Part shown: piece after piece, positions 12,311-25,931 of the stretch | Layout of the letters: each line of letters begins with the position of its first letter | Numbering within the stretch: position 1 is the stretch's first letter | Source of the DNA: Brachyhypopomus gauderio | Lineage: Eukaryota > Chordata > Actinopteri > Gymnotiformes > Hypopomidae | Length of the DNA: 64,000 bases | Direction of reading: 5' to 3' | Assembly (NCBI RefSeq): GCF_052324685.1 | Contig: NC_135220.1 | Span: 5,524,350-5,588,349 of the forward strand | Translations under genes and position numbers: made by a program | Notes under the pieces: model-generated | Database searches by the model: none | What the model was told of the DNA's origin: nothing | The model's input: the letters and a program-made list of their open reading frames with translations, nothing else

Positions 12311-13139
12311 TTATGCTTATTTTAAATGTACTCCACTGTCTAAAAAAACACATCATTTAACTACACGGTTACACACTCCAGAAACAGGACAAATCGCTCT
12401 TATTTGTCAATCATTAATTATTTACAGTAAAACCATAGGTAATTGGATTTTTGAATAGCCTAGTTAATGTATTGGTGGATAGTCGAAGTCAACAACCAAG
12501 GTCTTTAAAATTCCTTTTAAATCCTATTGGCTGTAGAAATGCTGCATACAGATCATAATTCTGTGATTGGCCTATTGCAGAGGCTGTAAAAGTGCAAGCT
12601 CCTCCTTCACGAAGAAGACTGTCGAGGCCAGAGAGGAGAGGGCGGGGACAAGCAATATTTACAAACACCGTTTAAAGAGGCAGGACACGCAGCCCACTCG
12701 CTGAACCAGAATCCGCTACTGGATCACGTTACGACATTAGTAACACTGTATGATGTAAAACCACAGACACATCAAAGGGAACTGTAGTAATCAAGAATTA
12801 GTGCCAATGACAGAACAGGTGTGTAAAATACAGGGCGCTGCCTTACAATGTCGAGTTTTGTGTATGGGCTGAATTAATCTGATTCCCTAAATGTATGTGC
12901 TTTGGGATAGGAGTTCAGACACGTCATATGTATCCTCAACACATCTACAAACTGTTGTTAATCAAACTATAAACAACCGATGTTCTTTGGAAGAATTACA
13001 GATTAAGCCATCCAAGCACATCAATATAATGTCATACCTATATGGTTCAGTATTTTATTAGCAACTTTTTTATTTTTATGAGCTACCCGATGACATTTGT
13101 CCCACCCCACACCCTACAGTAGGTCTTGGTTGGGATCTT

Positions 13140-13519
13140 GTGTAAAATACTGATTGGCTGCGACTCTCTGTAGGCGGAGACGGGGCGTGGCTAACGACAT
13201 TGTGTCGTCACGATCAGCTGTTTTGTACGTTCTATGTTCTGATCCGAGGATCAGCTGCGCGAAGCAATAACACCAGAAAAATATCTGCAGAAAAAAATCC
13301 AACTGACGGATACAAACTGCAGATATTATGATCTAAAGATCGTGCAGTTTAAAGTTTACACGGAACACTTCTTCTAAGAAGAAAAGCCGTTTTATTTTTT
13401 ATCGTGGGGCACTTTCTACCTCTTCTAAAGGCTAACTAAAGCTGTGCTTTAAGATTTATTTAGTCGTTTTTACTGTGTTTCGTCCGCACGTTTAGCTACA
13501 ACTTTTCTTGCAAAGGCAG
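13140..13519 (+). promoter_or_regulatory. tp53inp2: Probable tp53inp2 promoter and non-coding first exon
   Basis: A clear splice donor, caaaggcag|gtaaga, ends at 13,519. An inverted CCAAT box (attgg, 13,153-13,157) and a GC/KLF-type box (ggggcgtgg, 13,182-13,190) lie upstream. CpG density rises downstream into the intron. The next acceptor in the same direction (exon from 15,182) carries the tp53inp2 start codon, so I infer that this is exon 1. The transcription start is not visible. Confidence 0.5.
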
Positions 13520-15417
13520 GTAAGATGTTAACAATCTCCAGTTTGTTTCTTGTCGTTTGAAAAAATTGGGGTCTATGTAATAGCCACAATTTAAATGCAC
13601 ATAGGTTACAGGAAAACTGGTCTTGTAATCGCCTAGTTGGAGACATTGGGTGTGCGGGTCGATTGTTCTTTTGGACGTCTGAAGGATCTCACCATACATG
13701 GGTGTATCGGGCACTATTTCATTTGCTGTCGATGATTACGCGTCGACGTGCCTTTTATAGCTCCGCTTTATCACTGGCATTTCGTCATTGCTTTGCCCTA
13801 CAAAAAGCCTCGTCCGACATCACTGCGTCTACGGTGTTTTTCTCCGTTTTAGCCTAAATACCCCGCAGCGGTATCGTCGTGGCGAACGTTAGACGTGTGG
13901 TGTGAGTTACTTGTCGCCTGTTTACTCGGGCTGGTACCGGAGCTGCCCAACCCGGTGTGATGTAAACACCGGTGTGTGATCTTCACTGTGTGGTCAACAC
14001 GGTGCTCATCCCAGCCGTCATTCCTCTGAGCTCAAACCACATCCGCCCTGGGTCGCTCGGAGCGGCACACCGCCTTCTGTAGCCGGGGCGGTCGTGTCAG
14101 CCCTCTTACTGCCCTCGGGGGTAAATATCGGTTGCCCCTCGCAATGGTGCGCAAAGGACCTGCGGTTTTCACACTCGTGTAACGGCATCTATCACCGGAG
14201 CTAAAGGCTTTTCCTCATCAATAGACATGTACACACAACTGGGCTCGATAGCTTTCGACTCCAAGCGTTGTTGGTGAAACGACCAGTTGTCTAACTACCC
14301 GACCGGGCGTCCAGTTATTTCTTTTGTGGTGTATTTTTCCGTCCGCTAGTCTGGAGGAGGCGGGGTGAGTTGCAGGAACAACGTCAGCGAGCTAAACGCG
14401 GAGTTGGCGCGGCGCCTCCCCCGCCCGTGTCGCACCCTCCTCCGTGAGGGAGGACGGGCCAGGGAGGTGATGGACAGCACATACAGCCTTTTCAGAGCAC
14501 AGTTGGACATGTGTTTAGAGATACATGTTCATGATGCACGAATATCTTTCTGCTACTGATATCACGGATGTATGACATGTAAACATCAGGAGCTTTCACT
14601 GGAAAAAAAAAAGAAACTCGAATGAATACCATCACAGAATATTAATAAATGTGTTCTCGGGATAGCAGGTTTCAGAACTGACGCTTGGCCCTAGATTGCT
14701 GAAACAAGCCAATCATGAGAGAGTTCCTCCGAGCAGGAGGGGGAGGGACTTCCTGCATCTCATTTACATAAACATCATTTACAAGTTCACAGGAAGAAGA
14801 AAGAACAGTCAACACTGACCTGTTCTAGATCAGTCCGTGTGAGGCCGTTATAGAGATTCACAGTATTTTTGAATAACAGAATATTTCCTGGACACACTTC
14901 CTGATTGGCCAGTTTATTTTTACATGGTGGGGTGGGGGCAGGTTCAGCCCTGTTATCTGTTAACAAACACTGAACATTCACTGAGCTGTATAATGTGACT
15001 GAGAACCAATCAGTTCTTCCTTCACTCAACTCACAGCTCTCCTAAATCTCTTTAGTTCAGAACTGTAATGTGAACAGGATGTGTGTGTGTGTGTGTGTGT
15101 GTGTTGGTAGGGTCAGGGTCATGGTCTGTACTCCTGTGCTACAATTTATGTTAAATTGTTCCTCGTCTTTTGACTCTGCAGGCTTTTGTATTGAAAGACT
15201 CACGTTTGCACTTTGACAGCTGGACACCTCCTCCAGGACTCCCCAAGGGCTTGACGAGCTACACGTTCAAAACGCAGTGCTAACCAACAGCCTCAGAAGA
15301 CCCACTGATAGAAGTGACTGAATACATTAGTGCATTTTTTATACTACGGAAAAATTCCACAGCACCTCTTGCTCAGGACGCCCTCAGGTTCTGCCCTTTG
15401 ACCTCTCAGCATCGGCC

Positions 15418-17173
15418 ATGTTCCAGCTCCTAAGTAACTTGTTGTTTGGCGAGGTGGAGGATGTTTCCGCGGACCTCAAAGGGCCCAAGCCCTGTGTCAC
15501 TGAGGCTGATGAGGAAGGGTGGCTCCTGGTCAACCTACCTGGTAGGTGTAGCGGGAATCGTGGGTAATGCAGTCATTAGGGTGCATTATGTATGCAAGTT
15601 TAGGACTTGTGTTTTGGTTTTATTTTTGCATGTCATGTCTTTGAAATCCTGAAACATTTAGCCAAGTTCTATGCAGATACCTGTATGTTCCAGTAGATGC
15701 AGGTATATAAGACTAATGACAATATTTCCTGTTTTATGTCTTTTTTGATTTTGCTTTTGACCTTCATCTAACCCTGCCCCCATACTCAAATCCCGCGACT
15801 GCTGTGTGCGTGTGCCCCCCCCTGCGCTGTTGTATCATCATCTCCTCCGTGCCTTCACATGTACTTTTTTGCCCCATCTCAACTCCCCCAATTAATTTCT
15901 ACCCATCGTCATCCCCGTGCCACCCTCTGCCCCTCCCCCCTCACACCTGCCCAGGTAATGACTGTACTTTGCTGGGCGAGGACAGGGCAGAGGCACCATC
16001 AACACCACAATCACTTCCCCATGGTGAAGTCCCGAGGGCGGAGTCAGAATGTGATACATTCCTCCCCTCTCGGACCCGTGACCCCGCCCCTTCCCTGTGT
16101 AAAATCCCCAGGACTAGAGTAGGCGGAGCTCTGGCAGCCTGCCCCTCTTTCCCCTCCCTTAGCTCCGCCCCTTGTGTCAACTCTCCTTCCTGCCATGTGT
16201 CAGTAGGAGGGAATGCGCTGTCCGGTCCTGCCCACTGCCCGCAGGGCTCCGCCCCCGTGTCTCCGGGGTCCTGCGGCGAGCGTAGCAGCGTTGGCCTGCA
16301 GCGTGGGGGCATGGACGAGAGCTGGTTTGTCACGCCTCCCCCCTGTTTCACTGCAGAGGGCGCTCCCGCACACGCCAGCCCCATGGAGGACCTGCTCATC
16401 GAGCACCCCAGCATGTCCGTCTACGTCTCCTCTGGAAACCTGTCGATGGTGGAGCAGCAGGGTGTAGACAGCTCGGTTGGCGCTGTGAGGTAGGCACCAT
16501 CATCTCCACCAATGGCCACACCCATCACTGTGGACCAACCTATACCTGTACTTATCATGATTTCACTGTAAATATATGACTTTCATACAAGTATACCTGT
16601 ATACCATTAACATTACTTTACTGTGCATGCAATATTACTGTATATCTAAATATAATCTCTATATAGTCTGAACTTGTGCACCCACCATATGGTTTCATAT
16701 CATGTTTTTAATGTGAACGCTGGCTGGTTTCTCGTTCATTCACTCGCGTTTAACATAATTCACCACAAGGGGGCACAAGTGTTTAAATAACTATGGTACT
16801 TGGTCAAAGACGCTGTGTTATTCTTCCTCTACGTCCTTCACTGTCTGATAATTTTGTCTCATCTCTTCATTTATCATAGCCCTCCTCTTTCTCTTTCTCT
16901 TTCATTCACAGCACGATGTCTGAATCAGCGCCGGCCCCTGTGGTCAGGAGCTGCATGCCCCCCAGGCTGGTCAGAGGAGCTGCCCGTCAGGCCCCGGGCA
17001 AGGTGACGCAGGTGTCCCGAGTCCAGAGGGCCAAAGCCCGCGTGGAGCGCCGTGCCCTGGGACGTAGCCGCATGCAGCGAGAAAACCACGCACGCCAACA
17101 AATGCCACGCCACGCCGGACACACCCGCAACGCCTTCCTACACCAGCCATGCCAGCGTGGCCTCTGCCACTGA
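15418..17173 (+). CDS. tp53inp2: Tumor protein p53-inducible nuclear protein 2 (DOR)
   Basis: Coding exons are 15,418-15,541, 15,955-16,489 and 16,912-17,173 (921 nt, 306 aa). The exon holding the start begins at 15,182 after an acceptor and has a long 5' UTR. Family knowledge: TP53INP2 shuttles between nucleus and cytoplasm, binds ATG8/LC3 proteins to promote autophagy, and co-activates thyroid-hormone and other nuclear receptors. What shows it: the N-terminus has an acidic stretch followed by W35-L-L-V38, the LC3-interacting region (LIR). The middle has the conserved MDESWFVTPPPCFTAEG and EDLLIEHPSMSVYV blocks. The C-terminus is the arginine-rich nuclear and nucleolar signal ending FLHQPCQRGLCH. 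At 306 aa it is longer than the human protein (about 220 aa), mainly through a Pro/Ser-rich insertion in exon 2. The first coding block (MFQLLSNLLFG) fits the family N-terminus. No poly(A) signal could be assigned. Confidence 0.95.
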
Positions 17174-20100
17174 GACACCACAACAGGGCTGCTTCACCCT
17201 GGGGGGCATTACTCCACACACCACCTAGACAACCTACACCTCCATACCACAACCTTCTGTTCACCTTTCACCTTCTACTGTTTAGGTAGTGAAGTAGCTT
17301 AGCCCACATTATTATTACATTTGACACCATTTAGGGGTTTTAGTTGAAATATTCAAAACTATTAATTCTTATCTCTCCCTTGGTGCAGTCATACCACACA
17401 TAGCTGATCACCAAGGGCCTTTTAAGTTCTTCCAGTCAGGATCTTGGACTGCTCTGTCTTGTTCCATCATGAGCAGTAGAGACTCTTGGCTGTATTCTTC
17501 ATATGTTGTTTTAATGCTCAATCCTTGGCCCGAACCTTCTGTTTTGGTGGGGCCCCCTAGTGGTGAGAGAAGGCCTCAGCGCTAAAGCACTTAACAATAA
17601 GATTAAATGTCTTATGGATCTTTAGTTGCTTTCATTATTTGTGTTGGAATGTTTTTGTTTACTTTTTTGTAAAGGATCGTACTCTAGTGTTTGAGAGAGT
17701 ACAACGCTTTAACGCATTATCTCAAAATAACATCTAGAGTGCACTGACCTCCACCAGGTACACAGCCCACTATACTACATAACCCACACAGGAGCAGCTG
17801 AACGGCAACATGGGAAACGTAGTGTTTCATGTCTTGTTGTACAGTAGCTGTGGATAGAGGTTTTCCCTTAAGACACTGTTCCAATATGTTCCAAAACCCT
17901 TCATGGTGTGTTACACTGCAATCATTTGTGCTTAACAAAAAACATTTTTGGTTGAGACGGGAGTTGAGCTTTTGACACTGTGAAACTGTGATAATACAGT
18001 TTTAATTAATTAAGTGGAAAAAAAAAAGTTATTATTTGCTTCATTACAGGAGCAGGTTAAAGGGTGTGGTGGTACACAGGAAGTGCAGGATGGTTATTGG
18101 ACAGGTTATTTTTTTCTTAGGTTGTTTCTGGTTCTGATCCTCTGAGACTTCAGACCCCTGCTGTCAATGTACAGCATGTCATTGCCTCTTCTCACCATTA
18201 GAGGGCCTCACCTATTTAACAGGCAAAGCTAATATGAGCTATGTCAAAACAAAACAAACAAACAAACAAAAAAATAGCAAAAAGTAAAACTCAGAAAAAT
18301 CACTGTGATCACTGACGAGAGGCTGAAAGGTCAATCATTCTCAAGCTTGTAGAAACACACTGGTCCTCCATCTCCCATGTGTTGTTAGACACACAATCAC
18401 TTCATACTCAAACATCCATGCACTCAGATGCCTGAGAAGGAGTAGCCTACTCTAGACATCTTCATGTGTAATTTGGTGTTAGCAGAGGTGTGGGCAGAGG
18501 CTTCCCACAGGGAACACCTCTCTGCTAACACACACAAATACAGGTGTCTTTATTTATAGTCTGGTCTGCTCTACTCACACCCACACGTGTCACCTCACAT
18601 GGTCTGCTACACCCCCCCCACGTCCCCCCACGCCGTCCTCGTGCACAGCTGCCGCCCTCCTTCTCCCCCAGTTCAGCTACATCATGTTTCTGTCTGTGTC
18701 ATCAACACAAATTAGACTCAACTATGGTGCTAACAGTATATGAACATATACTACTCTTTGTATATTGTTGAGATTTGGATGTAAGTTTGCACTGTCTTAC
18801 ATTTTATGGTGAATCAAGGTTTTTAGCTGTGTGCAATTTTTGTTTGATTTTAACAGTAAGATGTGGCAAATTAGCTGGAGGTGCTGACGTGCATGAGTTA
18901 GAAAACTAGTTCAGAGGTTAAAGGTTGTGAAATAACCTGCATTAGCAGAGCTCTTTACAGTGCAGTGTTCCCATGACGTGTGTTTTAATGTGTTTTAGTG
19001 CTAAACGATGTCACCATGTTTTAACTGCTAAACTGAAGCTGAACAGATTCCCCAAACACAGCCTAGCTTACTGAGTGAGTTCACTGTTAAGGGAAGTTTA
19101 ATTCACATGATTTGATGCCCTGTGGCAAGTCTGTTAATGAACCTTTTAGCAAAAGCAGGCGAGTGTACCTGTCCGATCCATTCTGAATGTTAACAGGCTG
19201 TTTAGGTTTCTCCCTGTTGTAAGACCTGCTGACGCCTTCAGACCCGTCAGTATGTATTCCAATAACTACAACTAATACATTTAGATATATATATTTGGAC
19301 TATTTTCCTTTTGAATGAAGTGGATGTTTATCTTACATGGGCAAGTGTCCTGGGTGAGTCGAAACATCAATGCAGTTCCCTAAAGGCATTGTCCCTAGGA
19401 AGACATTTGTGTCTGCAACACAGTGCTTCTGGCATCCTGATGTACTAGCTGTGTGTGTCAACGGCAGGACAGCAGGAACAGCGCTGACAGCACGCACTCC
19501 ACACACACACCCCACACACTCTCCACACACGCCCCACACTCTCCACACACCCCAGCCCTCGACACTGTTCACTGCTGTTGCTGTTCGTGTGTGAGTGTCT
19601 ATGTGTGTGTGTGTGTGTTTGTGTGTGTGTGTATGTAACTAATGCAGTGTGGGAGGAGGAATCCGTGCTTCAGGGGAGATCGGGGTAGAGAAGTGTGTTC
19701 AGGTGTGATGTCAGAGATGTTACATTTAAAACATATATAACAAAATGTACTGATAAAAGAAAACTTGAAAAAAAAGAAATTATATGTGCTTGTATTTTAT
19801 CCCATATTATTAGAACAGTTGTTCACTTTATTATAATGTCAAAAACAAGGGGGTGGGACTATCAAATAAGAAGACTGTGATCTTCTGTTTGATCTTTACA
19901 CCCTGAAACTATGGCAGCTTTTGAAATGTAGGGGTTCACCTGTATGGAGGTATCCTCTCCAGTGAGTACACCCCCTTGGAAAAAAAACTAATAGATTATA
20001 TTTAAAAAGAAAAGAATGGTGTATCTTATATCTATGGTGATTGTGCCTTTTGCTGTTCTGCATGGTTTTTGTGATATGCTGACTTTTCTGTCCCCTTTGG

Positions 20101-20442
20101 GTGGTCAGTAGGTCTGTAACTAGTAGAGACCTGTGCAGACCACAAAGATGGGGTTCCACAATCCATTCAGAAGTGCAGGTACAAGACAAAAATGTAATAA
20201 TAAAAAGCTCTCAGGATGAAACTTCAATTTTGTCATTTCTCATTTTTCCCCACATAACCCTAATTCTTTTTTATTTTTGTGTTAATGTTGGTCATCTTGT
20301 TCTTCAGTGAGTTTCAGACCGATGTGCTTTTGTCTGCATGTCACCCCCCTCTGTACCCAGCACTATCAGTGGCAACATACAGGGGAGTCTCACTTCTGTA
20401 CCTGGACACCATGCCACGTCCATGTTTTTGAAATGTGCCATA
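17174..20442. other. tp53inp2 3' UTR and intergenic DNA
   Basis: No further gene was recognised. The 3' UTR limit is unclear. The stretch holds A-rich runs (about 18,245-18,285), a CA-rich tract at 19,497-19,560 and TG tracts at 19,600-19,635. Confidence 0.5.
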
Positions 20443-20726
20443 TTTTTGTCAATTGTGATTTTTTTGCACCCCAATCGAAATTTGTTCTCCGCTTTTAACC
20501 CATCTGTGCAGTCAGAACACACACACACACACACACTAGTGATTACTAGGGGGCTGTGGATCACACGTGCCCAGAGTGGTGGGCAGCCCTAGCCCGGCGC
20601 CCGGGGAGCAGTTGGGGTTAAGTGCCTTGCTCAAGGGCACCTCAGTCATGGCCTGTCTGGGAATCGAACCCACGACCCTCCGGTCACAAGACCAGTTTCC
20701 TAACCACCAGGCCATGACTGCCCCGG
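20443..20726 (-). mobile_element. tRNA-derived SINE
   Basis: Read on the minus strand from 20,726, the head has a pol III A box (tggcctggtggttagg) and a consensus B box (gggttcgattccc). A body follows with ccttgagcaaggcacttaac and a short CA/TG tract, ending in a T-rich tail region. This head-body arrangement is typical of fish tRNA-derived SINEs. The family name was not determined. It lies between tp53inp2 and ggt7. Confidence 0.75.
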
Positions 20727-22983
20727 TTAGGTGGGTTGCAATAATTGCAAGACTTTTATTTTGAAGGAACATTGTGTAGGGATAAAAGAGTGTGTGTGTG
20801 TGTGTGTGTGGGTGGTGGGGGGGGGGGTGGTATAACACACTCATTAGGGCCTATCCGCACCATCCAACTTTCTCACTAAGTTAGGACTCTTACTTACGGG
20901 GATCTACAGGTCATCTCACACCATTTCACCCGGTGTGACCTCCTCCATCACCATCTCCACACTGCTCTCCTGAACCTCCGTCCTGAAGCTGGTCTCATGT
21001 GTGTGCGTCAGCAGGCCCTCCCACCTGAATGCAGTAGTGTGGCAAAACAAACTAAAAATTTAATCGTGATTCATTCAAATAGCTTTATACGAAAAACAGA
21101 TTACATGAACACCCTGAATATGAGAAGAATGTCCTGAATATCGAGCAACACGAAATACGAGAACTACCTGTGATTCAGCGAAACCTGTACTGCAACTTGA
21201 AGGGCAAGTTATGTGTAGCATTTCTAAATGAGCACTGAAGACACAATTCCTTCAGTTACATTCAATGTTTTCCTCCATCGGTTAACCATAAGAGCAAATA
21301 CATACACAGATAGACAGACTCCCTGTACACGTTCAAGAAGAGATTCAAAACCTTCCAGCTTAGATCTGCGTTTCTTTAGGGAATTTATATAATTCAGTAT
21401 TGTATTTAATTAGCTTTCATTTTATGTTTGTTTTTAGGGGTCCAAGCACCAGCGGTGCTGGAACCCTATTGGTTTTGTTCCGATTATTATTATTATTATT
21501 AGGGGTCCAAGCACCAGCGGTGCTGGAACCCTATTGTAATTGTTCTGATTATTATTATTATTATTATTATTCTTTTTCTCCGCTAAAACGCGTCGTGCAG
21601 CCTAAACCGTAAGTCCTACAGACTTCTCCTTTGGCCAACTTGTAGTACTCCTCTCCGCTACTCAGGCGCAACACGCCAGCCCGATCCGACCATAGGTGGC
21701 GCTATAGCGCACAAAATCGCATGAAAAAGTTTACACAGGTGTTTCTCCTACACCGTATGTCCTAGAGATAAAATTCAAACTGCATCTGATCAGGCATGAG
21801 CTCATCTAAAAAAAGTTCCATTGAAGCTATATGCTCCGCCCCTTACATGTCGAGCTAATTTGCATAATATGCAAATACACACACATTTTTGAGCGCGTAC
21901 TAGTCCCTGGATTTTTCACATACATGCACATATGTGGTATCCAGGCGCTCACAAGAGTCTGAACTTTAATTGTTATGGAGCCAAAGTGCACATTTCTGCA
22001 CATGGGCGTGGCCACATGCCTCACAAGTCAAAGGTCGAAAAATCCTTCGCCAAAAATGCACATATTCTGCTGTATCTCAGGCATGCTTTGACAGATTCAC
22101 ACCAAATTTCACACACATGTACCTATTGGGTGTCTAGACCGGCACATACATTTTGGCAGACATGCACACCTAGGTGGCGCTATAACGGCCAAAAAACTCT
22201 CCTGCCCACACCGATTGGCCAAATAACTCCAAACTTGGTACGCATCATCTATATGCACCTATGACACAGGTCCTTGACCTGCACCATCATATGTCCAATA
22301 TGGCCGCCGCTATCGACCAATCAGCTTTCAGTACACCTTTCACAAGCTTATCATATGCCAATCAACATGAAACTCACATATTATGTTCATCTACACACCC
22401 TCTAATACATATCAAAGTATGACGGGAATTGCACCACTAGGTGGCGCTATACTAGAAATTCCTGAATTACTCCTACATGCTTTCATGTAGAAGGACAATC
22501 ATGATCTCATATGATTCTATGCAAAATCACTAACAACTTTGTAATTGCAAGTGCTTTGCAAAAAAGTACAGATTTTTGTGTATAATCCAATACATATAAT
22601 TTACACTTTTCATACTAGTCCTAGGATTTTCACTCCATCACCTCAAATCACATATTATAATATCCAGCAGCATGTGAAATACAAAACTGGTGGAACAAAT
22701 TCTAAGATTCTTGCAATTTAATATTTTTCATATGCATCACAATGGTACCGTCATGACATATGAACTGCATATTTCAAAAACTCCCCTATATAATGTCTGA
22801 TTGTTATGAAAATGGACAGACACATTCAGAAGACCACTGAGGTGATATCTGCCAAGTTTGTGCCAAATCCATCCACAAATGGTTGTACTGTGAATATTTT
22901 CATTTTCTATGCTGAACATGCATGCAGATCAAAGGTCATTCTTTTCCTCAAAAGAGTTAGAGTTGAGCCTGTAATCCAGTCAG

Positions 22984-23066
22984 ACCCATTAGCTCAATGG
23001 GTAGAGCAATGTGCTCCCAGCCACAATGCACGTGGACAACGGGGGTTCGAATCCCACGTTGGGCAG
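22984..23066 (+). pseudogene. tRNA-like module inside the composite repeat (copy A)
   Basis: It has a good A box (tagctcaatgg, 22,990-23,000) and B box (ggttcgaatcc, 23,044-23,054). The D-arm stem GCTC/GAGC is perfect. The acceptor and anticodon arms do not pair properly and the variable part is too long for a normal tRNA. It is therefore a tRNA-derived relic or SINE-like module, not a tRNA gene I would count. Confidence 0.6.
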
Positions 23067-24788
23067 TATTCCACCATAAGTTTAAAAAGCTGCCATTTAG
23101 ATTCTGTTTTTTGAGCAGGTACTTCATTCACGAACGTGCTTCATATACTTTCATGTACATTTCATAAAGCTTTACATAATGTTGTGCCAGTGGGTGCAAA
23201 ATCTTGCCAAACCTCAGCTTGGACCCCGTAATTGCCGCTTGCGGCTATATTTATTATTATTATTATTCTTTTTCTGCCTTAAAACGCGTCGTGCAGCCTA
23301 AACCGTAAGTCCTACAGACTTCTCCTTTGGCCAACTTGTAGTACTCCTCTCCGCTACTCAGGCGCAACACGCCAGCCCGATCCGACCATAGGTGGCGCTA
23401 TAGCGCACACAAACGCATGAAAAAGTTTAAACAGGTGTTTCTCCTAAACCGTATGTCCTAGAGACAAAATGTAAACTTCATCTGATCAGGCATGTGCTCA
23501 TCTAAAAAAAGTTCCATTGAAGCCATATGCTCCGCCCCTTACATGTCGAGCTAATTTGCATAACATGCAAATACGCACACATTTTTGAGCGCGAACTAGT
23601 CCCTGGATTTTTCACATACATGCACATATGTGGTATCCAGGCGCTCACAAGGGTCTGAACTTTGATTCTAGCAGAGCAAAAGTGCACATTTCTGCACATG
23701 GGCGTGGCCACATACCTCACAAGTCAAAGGTCAAAAAATCCCTCGCCAAAAATACACATATTCTGCTATATCTCAGGCATGCTTTCACGTATTCACACCA
23801 AATTTCACACACATGCACCTATTGGGTGTCTAGACCTGCACATACATTTTGGCAGACATGCACACCTAGGTGGCGCTATAACGGCCAAAAAACTCTCCTG
23901 CCCACACCGATTGCCCAAATAACTCCAAACTTGGTACGCATCATCTATATGCACCTACGGCACAGGTCCTTGACCTGCACCATCATATGTCCAATATGGC
24001 CGCCGCTATCGACCAATCAGCTTTCAGTCCGCTAAAATGCATCGTGCAGCCTAATCCGTAACACCTACAGACTTCTCCTTTGGCCAACTTGTAGTACTCC
24101 TCTCTGCTACTCAGGCGCAACACGCCAGCTCGATCCGCCCATAGGTGGCGCTATAGAGCGCAAAAAATTGTCACGCCTATACCGTATGTCATAAACAAAA
24201 AATTCCAATTGCATCTGATCAGTCATCTTCCATTCTACAAAAAATAAATTTGAAGCCATTAGCTCCGCCCCTTATATTTCGAGCTAATTTGCATAATATG
24301 CAAATACACACACATTTTTGAGCGCGAACTAGTCCCTGGATTTTTCACATACATGCACATATGTGGTATCAAAATGTTCAGAAGAGTCTGAACTTTGATT
24401 CTAGCAGAGCAAAAGTGCACATTTCCACACATGGGCGTGGCCACATGCCTCACAAGTCAAAGGTAAAAAAATTCTTCGCCAAAAATCTACATAATCTGCT
24501 GTATCTCAGGCATGCTTTCACGTATTCACTCCAAATTTCACGCACATGTACCTTTTGGGTGTCTAGACCTGCACATACATTTTGGCAGACATGCACACCT
24601 AGGTGGCGCTATAACGGCCAAAAAACTCTCCTGCCCACACCGATTGCCCAAATAACTCCAAACTTTGTACAAACCACCACAAATGGTCGTACTGTGAATA
24701 TTTTCATTTTCCATGCTGAACATGCATGCTGATGCAAAGGTCATTCTTTTCCTCAAAAGAGCTAGAGTTGAGCCTGTAATCGGGTCAG

Positions 24789-24870
24789 GCCCATTAGCTC
24801 AATGGGTAGAGCAAGGTGCTCCCGGCCACAATGCATGTGGACAATGGTGGTTCGAATCCTGCGCCGGGCA
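24789..24870 (+). pseudogene. tRNA-like module inside the composite repeat (copy C)
   Basis: This is the second copy of the tRNA-like module. The A and B boxes are intact (agctcaatggg; ggttcgaatcc). The acceptor ends gccc/gggc pair, but the T stem has mismatches. It sits at the same position in its repeat unit as the 22,984 copy, so it travelled as part of the repeat. Confidence 0.6.
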
Positions 24871-25458
24871 GCACACCATCATAAGTTTTAAAAGCTGCAA
24901 TTTAGATTCTGTTTTTTTAGCAGGCACTTCATTCACGAACGTGCTTCATATACTTTCATATACATTTCAAAAACCTTTACATGATGTACCAGTGGGTGCG
25001 CAAATCTTGCCAAACCTCAGCTTGGACCCCGTAATTGCCGCTTGCGGCTATATTTCAATTTATATTTATTGTAATTATTTTAATATAGTTTTTATCATTA
25101 TTTAAAAATTGTTTATAAATTGTAAAGCACTTCGAGTTGACTGTATGTATGAAAGGTGTTATACAAATAAATATTATTATAATATATATTGACTGTACGC
25201 AAGAGCTGCGAGATAAGCGTGGCCCCTGTGTCTTTAACATGGCTCGAGCGGTGACAACGTCAGCTGATCCCGCAGGCGCATCCCGCCGATATCCACGGGT
25301 TCGTGATATTTATCTTGCATTTCCTTTTTAATTTTTCTGCCAGAGTACAGTGCATGCAGTGAGGTTTGCCTGGGGATCATGTTTTGAGCGAATAAAAGGT
25401 TGTGTTGCCAGTGTCGACATATGATGCGCAGCGAATTACTGCGCACCTAGTGCGGACC

Positions 25459-25931
25459 TGTCGCCTTTGGAGTAGGCTATATTAATACTGCAGCAGTAAC
25501 AAAAGACACGGAGCTGAACACGTTACCTGTCTGTCCACACACACCGGTACAGTCCGAGACACGGAGCCGAACACGTTACCTGTCTGTCCACGCACACGTG
25601 AACGTGCGCTGCCGTGAACGCGCGCTGCCCGGGGGGACTCGCGTCTCACGTCACGTGGACTGCAGCCCACGTCCACAGACCAACCACCGGCTCACAGACC
25701 TGCTGTAAACACCGTCATCATCACAGGTTGCACGGAAGAAAGATTTTTGAGACTGCCGGATTATTTCTGTGCGCGTTATTTTTCTAATCTAATCTAAAAG
25801 CCACTGGAGAATAACTGCGCCGAGAGACGCACTGCAGTGCTGCGTGTTATCTCCGTTCCTTGGAGAGCCCCAGCTGTATCTCCATGTATGCGCCCGCGGC
25901 TGGTGCCGAACCCGGCTGCTCCAGTGGTACC
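25459..25931 (+). promoter_or_regulatory. ggt7: ggt7 promoter and 5' UTR region
   Basis: A CpG-rich stretch lies just upstream of the ggt7 start codon. It contains a 53-bp tandem duplication (about 25,507 and 25,560) around gaacacgttacctgtctgtc. An ATG at 25,860 is in frame with the coding sequence. The ATG at 25,932 has the better context (accATGg) and matches the family N-terminus. The transcription start is not visible. Confidence 0.5.

Larger units (their letters stand above)
21436..25058. repeat. Composite interspersed repeat in three partial tandem copies
   Basis: Copy A starts with two successive 60-bp heads beginning aggggtccaagcaccagcgg, each followed by an (ATT)n tract (21,436 and 21,502), and ends near 23,255. 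Copy B runs from about 23,256 to 24,027. Copy C runs from about 24,028 to 25,058. Copies A and C end in gcttggacccc, the inverted complement of the head, followed by the hairpin gccgcttgcggc. Internal text such as ggtggcgctata recurs in every copy. Copies A and C each enclose a tRNA-like module. There are no coding frames of note. The class is uncertain. Confidence 0.8.

Noticed and set aside
22984..24870. Functional tRNA genes
   Set aside because: A and B boxes are present, but acceptor, anticodon and T stems do not pair well. Both copies are embedded in a dispersed repeat.
25860..25931. Upstream in-frame ATG for ggt7 (MESPSCISM...)
   Set aside because: It would add 24 residues that do not resemble the GGT7 N-terminus. 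The ATG at 25,932 has a stronger context and matches the family start.
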